From CAWGHZ01 sp963822575 (lineage in GTDB: Bacteria; Pseudomonadota; Alphaproteobacteria; MPNO01; DASWLB01), in assembly GCA_963822575.1 (NCBI GenBank), contig CAWGHZ010000003.1, positions 1-64,000 on the forward strand: DNA of 64,000 nucleotides. Direction: 5' to 3'. Each line of letters opens with the position of its first letter. The first letter of the stretch is position 1. Under the pieces are notes generated by a model. It saw only the letters and a list, made by a program, of their open reading frames with translations, did not search any database and was not told the DNA's origin. Positions 48,550 to 56,978 of this stretch are shown one piece after another. A program made the position numbers and the translations under genes.

Positions 48550-50981
48550 TACAGCCCGCGCACGTCGCCGACCGGCATGACGGCCGGGCCGGACTGGTTG
48601 CCCGAGCCGTCGAGCACCTCGGCTGCGCCGGTGCCGGTATCGGCGCCGGGCTCGGAGCCGGGCTTGAACGCCTCGAGGATCACGTCGCGGTCGCCCGGCC
48701 GGGCGAGATGGCCGTTCTTCTCGTTGACGCGCACGAGCCGGATGCCGGGCGGGATGCGGAACGGGATGCCGGGCTTACCCTTGAGCGCGCTCTCCATGAA
48801 CTCCTTGAAGACCGGCGAGGAGACCGACGCGCCGGTCTCGTGCTTGCCGAGCGTGCGCGGCGTGTCGAACCCCACGAACACGCCAGCCACGAGGTCGGGC
48901 GAGAAGCCGATGAACCAGAGATCTTCGCTGTCGTTGGTCGTGCCGGTCTTGCCGGCGAGCGGCTTCCCGATCGCGGCGACCTTGCGCCCGGTGCCGTGCT
49001 GCACCACGCCCTGCAGCATCGAGACAAGCTGGTAGGCCGATTGCGGGTCGGCCACGCGCTCGCGCGTGTCCGGGATGACCGGCGGGTCCTGGCCGTGCCA
49101 GGCGACGTCCTCGCATTGCGGGCAGGGCCGGTTGTCGCTCTTGAAGATCGTCTTGCCGTTGCGATCCTGCACGCGGTCGACCATGATCGCGTGGATGCGC
49201 TTGCCGCCGTTGACGAACATGCCGTAGGCCGTGACGAGGCGCAAAAGCGTCGTCTCGCCCGCCCCGAGCGCCATCGACAGCACGTGCGGCAGGTCGTCGA
49301 CCACGCCGAACTTCTCGGCGACTTGGGCGACGCGGTCCATGCCGATCGCTTGGGCGATGCGCACCGTCATCAGGTTGCGCGAGTCCTCGAGCCCGACCCG
49401 CATCGGCGTCGGGCCGAGGAAATTGTGCTCGTAGTTGTTGGGTCGCCATTTCGGCAGGCCCGGCCCCTGGTCGGCGACGAATGGCGCGTCGAGCACGATG
49501 CGGTTGGGAGCGAACCCGTCCTCGAGCGCGGCAAGGTAGACGAACGGCTTGAACGACGATCCGGGCTGGCGATAGGCCTGGGTCGCGCGGTTGAACTGGC
49601 TGCGCGCATAGTCGAACCCGCCGACCATGGCGAGGACGCGCCCGGTGTGCGGGTCGAGCGCGACGATCGCGCCGTCGACCGCCGGGATCTGCTCGAGCGC
49701 GTAGGAGCCGGACGGCGCCTTCTTGCCGTCCTTCTCCGGCGCCGGCGCGACCGCGATCACGTCGCCCTTGGCGAGCACGTCCGACGGCGCGTGCGGGCGC
49801 ACCCCGTAGCGCTGGTCGGGCAGCGCCTTGCGCGCCCATTCGAGGTTGTCCATCGTGATGAATCCCTCGCTCCCGTCGGCGAGTCGGATCCACGCGGCCT
49901 CCTTGTCGAGCCCGGTGACAACGGCGATGCGCCAGGCGCCCAGCGCCGCCGGCCGCTCCAGCTCGTTCAGCCGCACCCGCCAGTTGGCGTCGAGCGGGAT
50001 GTGCGCCAGCGCGCCGCGCCAGCCGTGGCGGCGGTCATAGGCGATCAGCCCGTCGCGCAGCGCCTTGCGCGCATAGCCCTGCAGCTTGGGGTCGATCGTG
50101 GTGCGCACGGAAAGCCCGCCGGCATAGAGCTTCGCCTCGCCGTAGCGCGCCACCAGGTCGCGCCGCACCTCCTCCGCGAAGAAGTCGGCTGTGACCACCT
50201 CCGTCTCGTCGCGCGAGCGCACCTGGAGCGGCGTCGCCAGCGCCTGCTCGGCCTGGGCCCGGGCGATGTAGCCGTCCTCGAGCATGCGGTGGATTACGTA
50301 ATCGCGCCGCGCCCGCGCCGCTACCGGATGGCGCTGCGGGCTGTAGTTGTTGGGCGCCTTGGGCAGGCCCGCGAGGAACGCGGCCTCGGCGACCGTCAGA
50401 TCGTCGAGCGCCTTGTTGAAATAGTTGAGCGCCGCCGCCGCCACGCCGTACGAGCCCTGGCCGAGATAAATCTCGTTCAGATAGAGCTCGAGGATGCGGT
50501 TCTTCGAGAAGGTGCGCTCGATGCGGAAGGCGAGAATCGCCTCCTTGATCTTGCGCGCGAGCGACACCTCGTTGGTCAGCAGGAAATTCTTCGCCACCTG
50601 CTGGGTGATGGTCGAGGCGCCGACCGGCCGCCGGTCGCTGCCGAGCCGCATCAGGTCGGTGAAGGCGGCGCGCGCCGTGCCCAGGAAGTCGATGCCGGGG
50701 TGCGAGTAGAAGTTGCGGTCCTCGGCGGCGATGAAGGCCTTGATGACCCGCTTGGGGATCGCCCCGATCGGCACGAAGACCCGCTTCTCGCGCGCATACT
50801 CGGCCAGCAGCCGCCCGTCGCCGGCATAGACACGGGTGACCATCGGCGGGTCGTAGTCGGCGAGCTGCTTGTAGTCCGGCAGACCGCGCCCGTAATGGTA
50901 GAAAATGGCGAACGCGCCGCCCGCCGCCACCGCGGCACTGACCACCAGACCCAGGACCAGCCAGACGGCGATCCGCACCAT
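48546..50981 (-). CDS. mrcA: Penicillin-binding protein 1A (transglycosylase/transpeptidase)
   Basis: The 811-residue bifunctional enzyme has a membrane anchor (IAVWLVLGLVVSAAVAAGGA) and a GT51 domain with catalytic Glu87 in IAAEDRNFYSHPGIDFLG, then GASTITQQVAKNFLL and RIERTFSKNRILELYLNEIY. An OB-like insert (about 300-400) precedes a transpeptidase domain with the serine of PGSSFKPFVY (about residue 475), the SxN-type motif and KTGTT (about 678). It polymerises and cross-links peptidoglycan. The product matches the 1A class by its length and order. It starts at 50981, downstream of the amidase gene. Confidence 0.95.
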   Translation of the reverse strand: MVRIAVWLVLGLVVSAAVAAGGAFAIFYHYGRGLPDYKQLADYDPPMVTRVYAGDGRLLAEYAREKRVFVPIGAIPKRVIKAFIAAEDRNFYSHPGIDFLGTARAAFTDLMRLGSDRRPVGASTITQQVAKNFLLTNEVSLARKIKEAILAFRIERTFSKNRILELYLNEIYLGQGSYGVAAAALNYFNKALDDLTVAEAAFLAGLPKAPNNYSPQRHPVAARARRDYVIHRMLEDGYIARAQAEQALATPLQVRSRDETEVVTADFFAEEVRRDLVARYGEAKLYAGGLSVRTTIDPKLQGYARKALRDGLIAYDRRHGWRGALAHIPLDANWRVRLNELERPAALGAWRIAVVTGLDKEAAWIRLADGSEGFITMDNLEWARKALPDQRYGVRPHAPSDVLAKGDVIAVAPAPEKDGKKAPSGSYALEQIPAVDGAIVALDPHTGRVLAMVGGFDYARSQFNRATQAYRQPGSSFKPFVYLAALEDGFAPNRIVLDAPFVADQGPGLPKWRPNNYEHNFLGPTPMRVGLEDSRNLMTVRIAQAIGMDRVAQVAEKFGVVDDLPHVLSMALGAGETTLLRLVTAYGMFVNGGKRIHAIMVDRVQDRNGKTIFKSDNRPCPQCEDVAWHGQDPPVIPDTRERVADPQSAYQLVSMLQGVVQHGTGRKVAAIGKPLAGKTGTTNDSEDLWFIGFSPDLVAGVFVGFDTPRTLGKHETGASVSSPVFKEFMESALKGKPGIPFRIPPGIRLVRVNEKNGHLARPGDRDVILEAFKPGSEPGADTGTGAAEVLDGSGNQSGPAVMPVGDVRGLY

Positions 50982-51060
50982 TTTTCCCTCGCACTCGGCC
51001 CCGACGCACGCGCGGCATTTATTCCCGTAAGCACAAGCTTGGCGAGAAAATGTGGCCGCG

Positions 51061-52269
51061 CTATGGCCGGTTCAATGCCTCTTGCCGGGAGAAGAACCGG
51101 TCGAGCGCGTGCACCACGGCTCCGGCGAAGCGGTGCCGGAAGCGCGGATTCTTGAGCTCGCGCTCGTCGGTCCGGTTGGACAGATACCCCATCTCGATCA
51201 GGACGGACGGGATCTCCGGCGATTTCAGCACCGCGAACCCGGCGTAGCGGTGCGTCTTGGGCAGCAGACGGCCGACCCCGTGCAGCTCGTCCACCAGGTC
51301 GCGGGCGAGCACGGCCGAGGCGTTCATGGTGACCCGCTGCGTCAGCTCGATCAGGATCTGGGCGACCGGCTGGGAATGGGCCGAGAGGTCGACCCCGGCC
51401 AGCGCGTCGGCCCGGTTCTCCTTGGCGGCGAGCGCCGCGGCCTCGGCGTCGGACGAGGTTTCGGACAGCGTGTAGACGGAGGCGCCGCGCACCGACCCGT
51501 CGGAGATCGAGTCCGCGTGCAGCGAGATGAACAGCTCGGCCCCGGCCTGCTGGGCGATCTTGATGCGGTCGCGCAGCTCGATGAACACGTCCCTGTCGCG
51601 CGTCAGCATCGCGTCGTACCGCCCCGTGTCACGCAGCGCCTTCTCGAGCACCCGGGCCATCGCCAGGGTGATGTTCTTCTCGAACACTCCACCCGGCCCG
51701 ATGGTTCCCGGATCGATGCCGCCATGGCCCGGGTCGATCGCGATGAGGTGGCGGTCGCCCGGCCGGCGCCGCGGCGGCCGCGGGGCGGCGGCGGGCGTCG
51801 GCTGGGGCTGCGGTGCACGCACCAGCGCGCCATACACCTCCGCCACGAAGGTGGCGCGGCTGGCCGGCTTCAGGTCGATGACGATGCGGTCCTTCGCCTG
51901 CCCGATCGGCGGCAGGGCGAACGACTTGGCGATGGCGACCGGCCCGGCGAGGTCGAGCACGACGCGCGAGACGCCGGGCTTGAACTGGCCGTAGCGGCGG
52001 GCGGTGATCAGCCCCCGCCCCTTCTCGGCGCCGCTGGGCAGGCGCCAGTCGACGTCGGGCAGGTCGATCACCGCGCGGTCCGGGTCGGCCAGCAGGAAGA
52101 CGTGGTAGGCCGCCGGCGCGGTCAAGGCGAGCACGAAGCGCGTCGTCGTGCCGTGGACCCCGAGCCGGGCGTCGGTCACCACCGGCCGCGCCCCGTCGGC
52201 CGCCACGACGGGCCGCGCCATCCCGGCGACGGCCAGCGCGACGGCGAGCAGGCGGGCCGCCGCCCTCAA
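51061..52269 (-). CDS. amiC: N-acetylmuramoyl-L-alanine amidase with AMIN domain
   Basis: The 402-residue exported protein has a signal peptide (AARLLAVALAVAGMARPVVA) and an AMIN domain (TRFVLALTAPAAYHVFLLAD, GVSRVVLDLAGPVAIAKSFA). The amidase_3 domain has IAIDPGHGGIDPGTIGPGGV, ELFISLHADSISDGSVRGAS and IPSVLIEMGYLSNRTDEREL, giving the zinc ligands His, Glu and His and the catalytic Glu. It splits daughter-cell septa. The TTG at 52269 is chosen because GGGGAG lies five bases upstream and it opens directly into the signal peptide; no ATG fits. It is next to PBP1A on the same strand, a common pairing in this class. Confidence 0.9.
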   Translation of the reverse strand: MRAAARLLAVALAVAGMARPVVAADGARPVVTDARLGVHGTTTRFVLALTAPAAYHVFLLADPDRAVIDLPDVDWRLPSGAEKGRGLITARRYGQFKPGVSRVVLDLAGPVAIAKSFALPPIGQAKDRIVIDLKPASRATFVAEVYGALVRAPQPQPTPAAAPRPPRRRPGDRHLIAIDPGHGGIDPGTIGPGGVFEKNITLAMARVLEKALRDTGRYDAMLTRDRDVFIELRDRIKIAQQAGAELFISLHADSISDGSVRGASVYTLSETSSDAEAAALAAKENRADALAGVDLSAHSQPVAQILIELTQRVTMNASAVLARDLVDELHGVGRLLPKTHRYAGFAVLKSPEIPSVLIEMGYLSNRTDERELKNPRFRHRFAGAVVHALDRFFSRQEALNRP

Positions 52270-52757
52270 CCGTGCTCCCCAGATGCTGTGGATCGCCTCT
52301 CTCCTTCCCCCACATATAGCCGGGCGGGCCGCGTCGAGGCAACGCGAATCGCCCGGTCTTCGGCGCAAGACGCTGATTTTAGCGGTTTTCCTCGTCGCGT
52401 GGCCACGCTTTATGCATTGTAGCGGCCGAAGCCGAGGATTATGTTATCCGGGCGAACGCGCTGAGGACCCGTCGCCGCCCCGATTGGAGGCGGGCGGGTG
52501 CGGCGCCGGACCCGCCGGGTGCGATCGACAAGCCCGGGATGACAGGTCCGGAGGCGGCGCCCGAAGGGTCCGCAGCACAAGGTTTGGACAACGAGGCCGG
52601 TCCCGCAAGGCGGGCGACGGCCGCCTTGAAGGGTCCGCGACGGCGCAGATTGCGCCTCGGAACGGACCGCGATGGCGCCGCCGGCCTCGATCACAAGAGC
52701 CCGACCGTCTCCGCCCGTTCGCGCGGAGTCCCCGGTTTCGGGCCGGAGCAAGAATTC
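52270..52757 (+). other. Leader region upstream of RNase E gene
   Basis: About 490 bp separates the amidase start from the rne start. An in-frame extension of rne runs back to 52539, but its residues lack family similarity, so it is taken as untranslated. The stretch from about 52440 to 52545 (atgttatccgggcg to cccgggatgaca) looks like another, more diverged copy of the type E repeat. The rest may hold a long 5' leader used in RNase E autoregulation. No further gene is seen. Confidence 0.4.
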
Positions 52758-55541
52758 ATGTCATATCGCATGTTGATCGACGGCACCCATCCGGAGGAGA
52801 CCCGGGTGGTCGTCCTGAACGGCAACCGTCTCGACGAGTTCGATTTCGAGACCTCGACCAAGACCCAGCTCAAGGGCAACATCTATCTCGCCAAGGTGAC
52901 GCGGGTGGAGCCGTCGCTGCAGGCCGCCTTCGTCGATTACGGCGGCAATCGGCACGGCTTCCTCGCCTTCTCGGAAATCCACCCGGACTACTACCAGATT
53001 CCGGTGGCCGACCGCGAAGCGCTGCTGGCCGAGGAGGCGCGGCTGCAGGCCAAGGCGGCCGAGGCCGAGGCCGAAGCGGGCGACGACGACGCGCCCGATC
53101 ACGATCCCGAACCCGACTCCGCCGAACCCGTCCTCGACGCCGATCCCGCACCGGACGAGGCCGGCGGCGCGCCGACGGGCTTCGAGGCCGAGGACGGGCC
53201 GGCCCAGCCGGCGCTGGTCGAAGGCGCATCCGACACGATCGCGACGCCCGTCGCCGGGGAGGCCCCCGAGGGCGAACCCGCCTCCGCCACGGCGGAAGAC
53301 TCCGCCGAGCGCGCCGAGGCTGCCGAGCAGCCGGCGTCGCGCGGGGTCGAGACGGTCGGCGGCGACGAGACCGAGGAGGTGGAGCGCCGCCGCGTCAGGC
53401 CGCACCGCCACTACAAGATCCAGGAGGTCATCAAGCGCCGCCAGATCCTGCTCGTCCAGGTCGTCAAGGAGGAGCGCGGCAACAAGGGCGCGGCGCTGAC
53501 CACCTACCTCTCGCTCGCCGGGCGCTACTCGGTGCTGATGCCCAACACGGCGCGCGGCGGAGGAATCAGCCGCAAGATCTCCAACCCCACCGACCGGCGC
53601 AAGCTGCGCAATGTGCTGGGCGAGCTCGACATCCCCGAGCACATGGGCGTCATCATGCGCACCGCGGGGGTCGAGCGCTCCAAGGCCGAGATCAAGCGCG
53701 ACCTCGACTTCCTGCTGCGTGCCTGGGACACGGTGCGCGAGCTCACGCTGAAATCGACCGCGCCGTGCCTCGTCTACGAGGAAGGCAACCTCATCAAGCG
53801 CGCGATCCGCGACCTCTACGTCAAGGAGATCGACGAGGTGCTGGTCGAGGGCGCCGAGGCCTACCAGACGGCCAAGAATTTCATGCGCCTTCTGATGCCG
53901 TCGCACGCCAAGAAGGTGCAGCTCTATCGCGGCGAGATCCCGCTGTTCCACCGCTTCCAGGTGGAGGGCCAGCTCGCCCAGATGCACTCGCCCGTCGTGC
54001 AGCTCAAGTCGGGCGGCTACATCGTCATCAACCCGACCGAGGCGCTGGTCGCCATCGACGTCAATTCGGGCCGCGCCACGCGCGAGCGCAACATCGAGGA
54101 GACGGCGACCAAGACCAACCTCGAAGCCGCCGACGAGATCGCCCGCCAGCTCCGCCTGCGCGACCTGGCGGGGCTCGTCGTCATCGACTTCATCGACATG
54201 GAGGAGGGCCGCAACCAGCGCGCCGTCGAGCGCCGCATCAAGGAGGCGATGAAGATCGACCGCGCGCGGCTGCAGGTCGGGCGGATCAGCCCGTTCGGCC
54301 TCCTCGAGCTGTCGCGCCAGCGCCTGCGCCCGAGCCTCTTGGAAGCCTCCACCCAGATCTGCCCCTATTGCCGCGGCGCGGGCCACGTGCGCTCGACCGA
54401 GTCGACGGCGGTGCACGTGCTGCGCGCCATCGAGGAGGAGGGCATCCGCCACCGGTCAGAGCGGATCAAGGTGTTCGTGCCCGCCGAGGTGGCGCTCTAC
54501 ATCCTCAACCAGAAGCGCGCGGTGCTGACCGGCATCGAAGGGCGCTACGGCTTCGCGGTCGACGTCGAGCGCGACGACGAGCTGATCCCGCCCGACTTCA
54601 AGCTGGAGCGGGTGAAGGCGCGCGCGCCGGGCGAGGGGCCGGTGCCCGCCTCGGTCGGCGGCGGCCCGCCGCTGCCCGAGATCGAGGAGGAGCCGGAGGA
54701 GCTGGCCGAGGAAGAGGCCGCGGCCGAGCTCGCGGAGGAAGAGACGGAGACGGAAGCGACGGCCGCGCCCGCCCCCGCCGAGGCGCGCCCCGCCGAACCG
54801 GGCGAGGGGCGCGGCAAGCGCCGGCGCCGCCGGCGCGGCCGGCGCGGCGGCGAGGGCACGCCGCCCGCCGAGGCGCCGCAGGCTGAGACCGAACCCGCCG
54901 CGGAGGCGGAGGCCGCGACCGCGACCGAGACCGAGGGCGGCCAGCCGCACGAGGCGCGCCCCGAGCCCGAGGGCGAGGGCGAGGAACCGCGCCGGCGCCG
55001 CCGCGGGCGGCGCGGCGGGCGCCGCCGGAGCCGCCGGCCCGAGGACGGCGAACAGACCACGCCGCAGGCGCCTCCCGCCCCGCCCGCCGAGGCTGGCGAG
55101 CCCGCCTACGCGCTCAAGGGGCCGGGCCACGACGCGCCGTGGGGCACCGCGGCCGACCAGCCCGGCTTCGGGATCGGAGGCGCGGAGGAGACCGGCGAAT
55201 CCGAGGACTCGCAGCCGTCGCCCGCGCCGTCCGCCGACGCGATAGCCTGGTCCACCGGCGCGCCCGAGCCGATGCCGGAGCCGGTTCCCGAGCCCGAGCC
55301 TGCCCCCGAGCCGCAGCGCCCGGCACCCGACGAGCTCGCCTGGTCGACCGGCGCCGCCGAGCCGATTCCGGAAACCGAACCCGCCGAAGAGGTCGCCCCC
55401 GCCTCCCGCGCCGCCGTGCCGGAGCCTGAGCCCATGCCGGAGCCCGAGCCCGCGCGCGAGCCGGAACCGGCCCACGCCGAGGCGGAGTCCGAATCCGCCA
55501 AGCCCGCTCGCCGCGGCTGGTGGCAGCGCGTCAAGGGGTAG
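52758..55541 (+). CDS. rne: Ribonuclease E
   Basis: The 927-residue protein starts MSYRMLIDGTHPEETRVVVL, the usual RNase E opening. The S1 domain (KGNIYLAKVTRVEPSLQAAF) is interrupted after DREALLAEEARL by an acidic Ala/Glu/Asp-rich insert of about 115 residues before VRPHRHYKIQEVIKRRQILL, a feature of alphaproteobacterial RNase E. The catalytic part has VVIDFIDMEEGRNQRAVERR, GRISPFGLLELSRQRLRPSL and the zinc-link CPYCRGAGHVR. The C-terminal 280 residues are disordered, with Arg-rich blocks (RRRRRGRRGG) and Pro/Glu repeats that would bind RNA and degradosome partners. The ATG at 52758 is chosen over the in-frame upstream ATG at 52539. Confidence 0.95.
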   Translation: MSYRMLIDGTHPEETRVVVLNGNRLDEFDFETSTKTQLKGNIYLAKVTRVEPSLQAAFVDYGGNRHGFLAFSEIHPDYYQIPVADREALLAEEARLQAKAAEAEAEAGDDDAPDHDPEPDSAEPVLDADPAPDEAGGAPTGFEAEDGPAQPALVEGASDTIATPVAGEAPEGEPASATAEDSAERAEAAEQPASRGVETVGGDETEEVERRRVRPHRHYKIQEVIKRRQILLVQVVKEERGNKGAALTTYLSLAGRYSVLMPNTARGGGISRKISNPTDRRKLRNVLGELDIPEHMGVIMRTAGVERSKAEIKRDLDFLLRAWDTVRELTLKSTAPCLVYEEGNLIKRAIRDLYVKEIDEVLVEGAEAYQTAKNFMRLLMPSHAKKVQLYRGEIPLFHRFQVEGQLAQMHSPVVQLKSGGYIVINPTEALVAIDVNSGRATRERNIEETATKTNLEAADEIARQLRLRDLAGLVVIDFIDMEEGRNQRAVERRIKEAMKIDRARLQVGRISPFGLLELSRQRLRPSLLEASTQICPYCRGAGHVRSTESTAVHVLRAIEEEGIRHRSERIKVFVPAEVALYILNQKRAVLTGIEGRYGFAVDVERDDELIPPDFKLERVKARAPGEGPVPASVGGGPPLPEIEEEPEELAEEEAAAELAEEETETEATAAPAPAEARPAEPGEGRGKRRRRRRGRRGGEGTPPAEAPQAETEPAAEAEAATATETEGGQPHEARPEPEGEGEEPRRRRRGRRGGRRRSRRPEDGEQTTPQAPPAPPAEAGEPAYALKGPGHDAPWGTAADQPGFGIGGAEETGESEDSQPSPAPSADAIAWSTGAPEPMPEPVPEPEPAPEPQRPAPDELAWSTGAAEPIPETEPAEEVAPASRAAVPEPEPMPEPEPAREPEPAHAEAESESAKPARRGWWQRVKG

Positions 55542-55564
55542 GATCGCAGAAACGCCCAAAATTT

Positions 55565-55680
55565 CCGTTCGTCCTGAGTAGCGTTCGCGCAGCGGACGCG
55601 TATCGAAGGACGAGGCCGAGAGATCGTGCCGCCGTCGCCCTTCGATACACACCCTCCGGGCGCTACGCAGGACGAACGGA
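55565..55680. repeat. Palindromic intergenic repeat, type A
   Basis: It begins ccgttcgtcctgagtagcg, has gcgtatcgaaggacga and cccttcgatac inside and ends gctacgcaggacgaacgga. It matches 19459-19575 over most of its length and separates the convergent rne and MetE-like genes. Confidence 0.85.
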
Positions 55681-55691
55681 ACTGGGCAGGG

Positions 55692-56798
55692 CTAAACTCC
55701 GCCCCAAACCTCGCGGGCGATGGCGACGACGTGGGCGAGCTTGGCCCATTGCTGGTCCTCGGTCAGCACGTTGCCGTGCTCGGTCGAGGCGAAGCCGCAT
55801 TGCGGCGAGAGGCAGAGGCGCTCCAGCGGCACGTACTTCGCCGCCTCGTCGATGCGCCGCCTGATCGTGTCCTTCGGCTCGAGCTCCGGCGTCTTCGAGG
55901 TGACGAGGCCGAGGACGATTGTCTTGCTCTCAGGCACGAAGCGCAGCGGCTCGAACCCGCCGGCGCGGTCGGAATCGTACTCCAGGAAATAGGCGTCGAC
56001 GCCGATGCGGTTGAACATCGCGTCGGCGACCGGCTCGTACCCGCCCTGGCTGAACCAGGTGGAGCGGAAATTGCCGCGGCAGACATGCGTCGCGACGGTC
56101 ATGCCCGCGGGCTTCTCGGCGATCGCGGCGTCGATCATCTCGACGAACCCGTCGAGTACCTTGTCGGGGTCGAGCCCGCGCGCGACCAGCCGCTCGCGGA
56201 ACGCCGGGTCGCACAGATAGGCGAGGTTGCAGTCGTCCATCTGCAGATAGGTGCAGCCGGCGTCGGCGAAGGCGCGGATCGCCTTCCGGTAGGCGAGGCC
56301 GACGTCGCGGCGGAATTCGTCGAGGTCGGGATAGGCCTCCGCGCTCACCCCCTCGCGCCATTCGCGGAGAACCGAGATCAGCATCGAGGGCGACGGGATG
56401 GAAATCTTCGGCGTCACCTCGGTGTGCGCGGCCAGGTATCGGAAATGATCGAGCATCGGGTGGGACGAGAAGCCGAGCTTGCCGGTGACGCGCGCGATCC
56501 GCATCGTCTCCGTGTCGGTCCGGTCGGCCGAGGCGGGCAGCTTCACCTCGACCTCGACCGCGCCGTCGAGCCCGGCGAGGAAGTCGGTCATCCAGGCGTA
56601 GCGGCGGTATTCGCCGTCGGTCACGGCCTTGAGGCCGATCTCCTCCTGCTTGGCAATCGCACGGGCGATCTCACGGTCCTCGATTTCCGCGAGCGCCGCC
56701 GCGTCGATCTCGCCCTTGGCACGCCGGATGCGCGCTTCCTTGATCGCGGCGGGACGCAACAGGCTTCCGACATGATCGGCATGGAACGGCGGCGCCAT
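55692..56798 (-). CDS. MetE C-terminal-domain-like protein
   Basis: The 368-residue TIM barrel starts MAPPFHADHVGSLLRPAAIK, the common opening of stand-alone homologues of the cobalamin-independent methionine synthase C-terminal domain. It has DGEYRRYAWMTDFLAGLDGA, FADAGCTYLQMDDCNLAYL (metal and substrate residues), MTVATHVCRGNFRSTW (His and Cys ligands) and RLCLSPQCGFASTEHGN (final Cys ligand). The N-terminal half of true MetE is missing, so the methyl donor and acceptor are unknown; such proteins are often mislabelled as methionine synthase. The zinc site looks complete. Confidence 0.88.
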   Translation of the reverse strand: MAPPFHADHVGSLLRPAAIKEARIRRAKGEIDAAALAEIEDREIARAIAKQEEIGLKAVTDGEYRRYAWMTDFLAGLDGAVEVEVKLPASADRTDTETMRIARVTGKLGFSSHPMLDHFRYLAAHTEVTPKISIPSPSMLISVLREWREGVSAEAYPDLDEFRRDVGLAYRKAIRAFADAGCTYLQMDDCNLAYLCDPAFRERLVARGLDPDKVLDGFVEMIDAAIAEKPAGMTVATHVCRGNFRSTWFSQGGYEPVADAMFNRIGVDAYFLEYDSDRAGGFEPLRFVPESKTIVLGLVTSKTPELEPKDTIRRRIDEAAKYVPLERLCLSPQCGFASTEHGNVLTEDQQWAKLAHVVAIAREVWGGV

Positions 56799-56847
56799 GG
56801 TCTCCTCCCCCGGGTTTAGGGGGAGTGTATGTGCCCGCGCCCCCGCT

Positions 56848-56971
56848 TGTCATCCCGGCCAAGCCGCGAAGCGGGGCGAGCCGGGACCCATGCCAGACGT
56901 CCCAAGCAGGGATGGATAGGCCCCGGCCCCCGGATCAGGTGCGGGGCCGCTGCGCGCCGTCCGGGGTGACA
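56848..56971. repeat. Palindromic intergenic repeat, type E
   Basis: It begins tgtcatcccggccaagccgc, has gggacccatgccagacgtcc inside and ends ccgtccggggtgaca. It is the same arrangement as 40301-40420 and lies between the MetE-like gene and yejF. Confidence 0.8.
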
Positions 56972-56978
56972 GTCAATT

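Noticed and set aside
48708..51155. 815-codon plus-strand frame opposite PBP1A
   Set aside because: The composition is Arg/His/Asp-rich shadow; PBP1A on the other strand has all catalytic motifs.
55692..56798. Full cobalamin-independent methionine synthase
   Set aside because: Only the C-terminal-type barrel is present at about half the length of MetE, so the specific activity cannot be claimed.
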